Part shown: one piece after another, positions 61,690 to 64,000 of the stretch
Position numbering within the stretch: the stretch's first letter is position 1
How the letters are laid out: each line of letters starts with the position of its first letter
Assembly: GCF_022048975.1 (NCBI RefSeq)
Contig: NZ_JAKMHX010000013.1
Coordinates: 120,722 to 184,721, forward strand
DNA length: 64,000 bases
From: Sporosarcina cyprini
Lineage (GTDB): Bacteria > Bacillota > Bacilli > Bacillales_A > Planococcaceae
Reading direction: 5' to 3'
Notes under the pieces: model-generated
What the model was told of the DNA's origin: nothing
What the model saw: only the letters and a program-made list of their open reading frames with translations
The model's database searches: none
Made by a program: the position numbers and the translations under genes

Positions 61690-61947
61690 TCAGCTAAAGT
61701 TGCATTTTTCTTGTTTCAACCAATTACACATACTTCCTTCGTTAGTAGAAGGATGTGATAAAATGTTAATTACTTGAAATACAGTTGCATAATATTCTGC
61801 GTACTCGGGATCATCCTCATCTAATCCATTGTCTGACTCAAAAAATGTGACTGTTTTGCCTGCAATTCTTAATCCACTGTTCCACTCTATTATGATCTCT
61901 ACACCTTCATGCTCTATCAATGTTTTAAATAAAGAGTCTGCTTCCAT
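61690..61947 (-). CDS. small immunity-like protein, C-terminally shortened copy
   Basis: 85 residues. It shares most of its length with the protein at 63683: EWNSGLRIAG against [10 protein letters not shown], then [20 protein letters not shown] against [20 protein letters not shown], and ILSHPSTNEG against [10 protein letters not shown]. It stops after KQEKCNFS, some 25 residues before the other. Acidic and small, typical of immunity proteins, but no family recognised. The start is ATG 61947, seven bases after GAGG. Confidence 0.65.
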   Translation of the reverse strand: MEADSLFKTLIEHEGVEIIIEWNSGLRIAGKTVTFFESDNGLDEDDPEYAEYYATVFQVINILSHPSTNEGSMCNWLKQEKCNFS

Positions 61948-61977
61948 AAACAATCCTCTTCTTTTATTCTGATTGGT

Positions 61978-62060
61978 CTACTCTTTCTTTTTTACCGTTG
62001 GGTAGTAGTTGACCTTTTCCCGCAAACCGCCTTCAAATAATACATATTTATTTGTACATT
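61978..62060 (-). pseudogene. possible gene remnant
   Basis: A short minus-strand frame reads KYVLFEGGLREKVNYYPTVK and ends KKE-stop at 61978. This is protein-like (a YYP-type terminal pattern as in YwqK/MORN proteins), but it has no proper start and lies against the stop of the gene at 62048. Probably the last residues of a lost gene. Confidence 0.25.
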
Positions 62061-62437
62061 TCACTCTTTCTCTTAAGAAATACATCTATTTCGTCTTGTT
62101 CTTGCTCACCTAATCCATCAAAATGTTTATCAACATTCACTAATTCATAATATCCCCATATAGCACTTGGATTTTCACTTTGACCAAAATATTTAAAATA
62201 CCATTGTTCAGGAAGAGAACCCGATGTCACAGTAAACAAATCAGCTGGATACCAATTCGGCATTTCAAAATCGTCATAGATGAGATAGTAGACTCCTTCT
62301 TCGTAGAGCATTGTACCGTAAACGCAATAAATCATACCTAAAGAGATACCATTAAATTTAGTTTCCGCTTCATTACCTTCTCTAACAATTTTAGGGCTAA
62401 ATATATACCCTCTATCTTTTTCACATTTTATGTTCAA
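62048..62437 (-). CDS. small acidic protein, possible immunity protein
   Basis: 129 residues, cytosolic, rich in Tyr/Trp/acidic residues: YEEGVYYLIYDDFEMPNWYP, SLPEQWYFKYFGQSENPSAI, LGEQEQDEIDVFLKRK. No family recognised. TTG start with GGGAAGTG upstream; its TTGA overlaps the stop of a decayed frame. Surrounded by similarly small AT-rich genes. An immunity role is inferred from context only. Confidence 0.65.
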   Translation of the reverse strand: MNIKCEKDRGYIFSPKIVREGNEAETKFNGISLGMIYCVYGTMLYEEGVYYLIYDDFEMPNWYPADLFTVTSGSLPEQWYFKYFGQSENPSAIWGYYELVNVDKHFDGLGEQEQDEIDVFLKRKSEMYK

Positions 62438-62577
62438 TTCACTTCACTTCCCAACAATTTTAAATTATTGTCACCAAACTTTTCTGATGTAGTTGGTGTT
62501 GCTACTAGAAATATTTTCTTTTTTTATCCAATCCACGCACTAGGTATTCACCTTTCATGTGAAGCTTTAATTGTCAT
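62434..62577 (-). pseudogene. decayed small gene
   Basis: Three frames follow one another on the minus strand: MTIKASH (ATG 62577, AGAGGG upstream), then KGEYLVRGLDKKRKYF, then LVATPTTSEKFGDNNLKLLG to a TGA at 62434 that overlaps the next start. The three pieces join with two single-base shifts to a protein of about 48 residues. It looks like a lost member of the small-gene row. Confidence 0.35.
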
Positions 62578-62618
62578 CAAAAGTTCCCTCTAAATATTTC
62601 GTTATCTCAATCAACTAA

Positions 62619-62653
62619 GATAAAACTTGAACGGCATAAAGCCAATCAAGTTA
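62619..62653 (-). terminator. terminator, right-end type
   Basis: Minus strand AACTTGATTGGC...GCCGTTCAAGTTTTAT. The same frame TTGATTGGCTNNATGCC recurs at 63630. Confidence 0.75.
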
Positions 62654-63199
62654 AACTCCTGGGGATTCAAATGTCATTTTCTCAGGAAATACAGTGCTTT
62701 CCTTAACCAGACATCTTACCATTCTCTGAGCCGCTCTATCGAAGTAAAATTGACTTGAATGATTAGGGTTATTAATCGGTTCTAGTTCGGAGAATATTCT
62801 AGTTTCTTTGTTTAATTCAATCTTTATAGTCAATTTATATATATATATCTCAATAGGTAACGTGATTATTATATGTGAATATTTTAATCTATTTGTCCTA
62901 CATATATATGCATTATAATCATAAGCAGCTGTTTCAAAATTATCCGGAAGACTATATATAGATAACGATGAAATTTCTTCTTTATTTTCGATTGCACTCA
63001 ATAAGTTCTTTTCTCCTCTTCTTATAGGAGAAATTTTGCTACTCTTAATTGATTCACTAGAAACAGCCATATAATTCGAGGACAAATTTATTGACTTAAT
63101 AAAATTTAATACATAGTTATAAAAATATAACCATTTATTTGAATTTAAGGAACCAATTTCACCATACAGTACTATTGACGTTGTTAACCTTTCAACCAT
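62651..63199 (-). CDS. AT-rich gene of unknown function
   Basis: 182 residues, cytosolic, rich in Ile/Ser/Asn/Tyr: RLKYSHIIITLPIEIYIYKL near the centre, PNHSSQFYFDRAAQRMVRCL near the end. The ATG has GAGG seven bases upstream. No family is recognised. It lies among the small immunity-like genes, with the same terminator type. Confidence 0.6.
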   Translation of the reverse strand: MVERLTTSIVLYGEIGSLNSNKWLYFYNYVLNFIKSINLSSNYMAVSSESIKSSKISPIRRGEKNLLSAIENKEEISSLSIYSLPDNFETAAYDYNAYICRTNRLKYSHIIITLPIEIYIYKLTIKIELNKETRIFSELEPINNPNHSSQFYFDRAAQRMVRCLVKESTVFPEKMTFESPGV

Positions 63200-63252
63200 T
63201 ATATAACCTCGTCTTTCATTATTTTTGTAGCAAAACCTTGTAAGTATTTATC

Positions 63253-63285
63253 AAAAAAACCTTGAAGACATTAAGCATTCAAGGT
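63253..63285 (-). terminator. terminator, right-end type
   Basis: ACCTTGAA / TTCAAGGT with TTTTTTT on the minus strand, 12 bases after the stop of the next gene upstream in transcription. Confidence 0.85.
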
Positions 63286-63297
63286 CTATAAACAGTC

Positions 63298-63555
63298 CTA
63301 TTCCTCCAATTTTACATTGGTACATACTAAATCGGGGCATAAGGGAATTTCGCCGCTAATTTGGAAATCAACTTTTTGGCAGCTTTCAAAAATAATCTTC
63401 AATATTCTTGTAGTATCATGCCCATCTTGAATATCCCAATAATAATCAACATTAACTATCAGGTCCATTAGGTTGTCAGACCATCTTACTTCAGTAACCA
63501 CGCTATCTTTAAAGTCGAAATTTTCAATAACATCTTGGAAGCTTGCAGCCAACAC
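63298..63555 (-). CDS. small immunity-like protein
   Basis: 85 residues, acidic, beta-rich: EVRWSDNLMDLIVNVDYYWD then GHDTTRILKIIFESC. The pattern (a short beta domain with DLxVxVDYYW) resembles small immunity proteins of the Imm type. GTG start with a GGTGAG site upstream. Followed by its own terminator. No specific family named with confidence. Confidence 0.6.
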   Translation of the reverse strand: MLAASFQDVIENFDFKDSVVTEVRWSDNLMDLIVNVDYYWDIQDGHDTTRILKIIFESCQKVDFQISGEIPLCPDLVCTNVKLEE

Positions 63556-63629
63556 TTTCTCTCACCTACTTTTTAAAATAAAAATGCGTCGCATCTCTTA
63601 ATTCTTGCCTTTTAATTCTTCACCATTTA

Positions 63630-63662
63630 TAAAACCTTGAAAGGCATTTAGCCAATCAAGGT
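63630..63662 (-). terminator. terminator, right-end type
   Basis: ACCTTGATTGGC...GCCTTTCAAGGTTTTAT on the minus strand, in the same wording as the hairpin at 62619. Confidence 0.8.
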
Positions 63663-63682
63663 ATATGTTTAATGCATCGTTT

Positions 63683-64000
63683 TTATTTCTGATTTTCCCT
63701 TTTCCATACACTTTGTCCGTTAGTTAAAAAAATTGCACTTGGAGGGTCATCATAGAGAGAAATTTCAACCAATGAACCTTTCTCTTGTATTAACCAATCA
63801 TATAAACCGCCTTTGTTTTTACTAGGATGAGATAAAATTTTGCTTACTCTAAATACAGCTGCATCATATTCTGTATAATTTATATCATCCTCATCTAATC
63901 CATTATCCGTTTCGAAAACTGTATCTAACTCGCCAATAATCCTTAATCCATTTTCCCATTCTAGAATCATGTCACGATCTTCATAATTTATTATTGTTTC
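63683..64000 (-). CDS. small immunity-like protein, 5' end outside the window
   Basis: The frame is open to the right edge ([19 protein letters not shown] at the visible start), so the gene is partial and the ATG at 63970 is not its true start. At least 105 residues, ending [20 protein letters not shown]. Paralogue of the gene at 61690, which lacks the last 25 residues. Function unknown. The genes before it may include the matching toxin. Confidence 0.65.
   Translation of the reverse strand, partial: ETIINYEDRDMILEWENGLRIIGELDTVFETDNGLDEDDINYTEYDAAVFRVSKILSHPSKNKGGLYDWLIQEKGSLVEISLYDDPPSAIFLTNGQSVWKRENQK

Overview
The window looks like the chromosome of a low-to-medium GC Gram-positive (Bacillota) of the Bacillaceae/Planococcaceae type, most like Sporosarcina or a relative. 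The genus is an inference. The evidence is strong AGGAGG-type ribosome sites, frequent GTG and TTG starts, B. subtilis-style gene sets (floT-yuaF, yeeI, pxpBCA-ycsG, ugp plus csbB-gtcA-yfhO, lytST-cstA) and a textbook sigma-W promoter. No tRNA, rRNA, CRISPR, IS element or prophage was recognised.

Layout. 1-1.8 kb: an AT-rich edge with two exported proteins of unknown role. 1.9-4.1 kb: flotillin and NfeD membrane-domain operon. 4.2-5.9 kb: PhoU-like plus PiT phosphate transporter. 6.0-8.5 kb: cold-shock protein and an MMPL exporter. 8.6-10.0 kb: small stress-type genes, with two micro membrane proteins. 10.2-15.3 kb: CAP-domain protein, zinc alcohol dehydrogenase, SodC lipoprotein, PurC-like enzyme, YeeI and a glyoxalase-fold protein. 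15.4-19.1 kb: 5-oxoprolinase operon with a divergent NRAMP-type transporter. 19.3-23.8 kb: DUF2207 protein, PBP4-type carboxypeptidase and a repeat protein. 23.9-24.4 kb: a striking 20-bp tandem array. 24.5-29.6 kb: acetyltransferase, NUDIX, nucleotidyltransferase, GrpB, TmrB-like and VanW genes, reminiscent of a drug or metabolite modification island. 29.7-37.4 kb: two ECF sigma/anti-sigma pairs flanking an ABC-2/LytTR/DUF3021 module and a phosphoesterase.

37.4-47.5 kb is an envelope and phosphate region. A Ugp-type glycerol-3-phosphate importer (ugpB, HAD phosphatase, ugpC, ugpA, ugpE) and glycerophosphodiesterase ugpQ run into csbB-gtcA-yfhO, the three-component lipoteichoic-acid glycosylation set. 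47.6-55.5 kb holds a methyltransferase, MerR-type regulators with effector-binding domains, acetyltransferases (one frameshifted), a DMT exporter and a DUF3888 protein. 55.6-61.2 kb holds cstA, the LytS/LytT two-component system and aspartase. That is a carbon-starvation unit, with a perfect consensus CcpA (cre) site just before cstA. From about 61.3 kb the sequence turns AT-rich. It carries a row of small unrelated genes on the minus strand, several with look-alike terminators, plus gene remnants. It looks like an immunity-gene array that continues past the right edge.

The most interesting items are the 20-bp array and its smaller 21-bp cousin at 42.3 kb; an anti-sigma-like protein ending in a signal-peptidase fold that lacks the catalytic lysine; an NRAMP-family protein that has lost the metal-binding motif and sits in the 5-oxoprolinase operon; a GNAT-NUDIX fusion; and the right-end immunity-like array.
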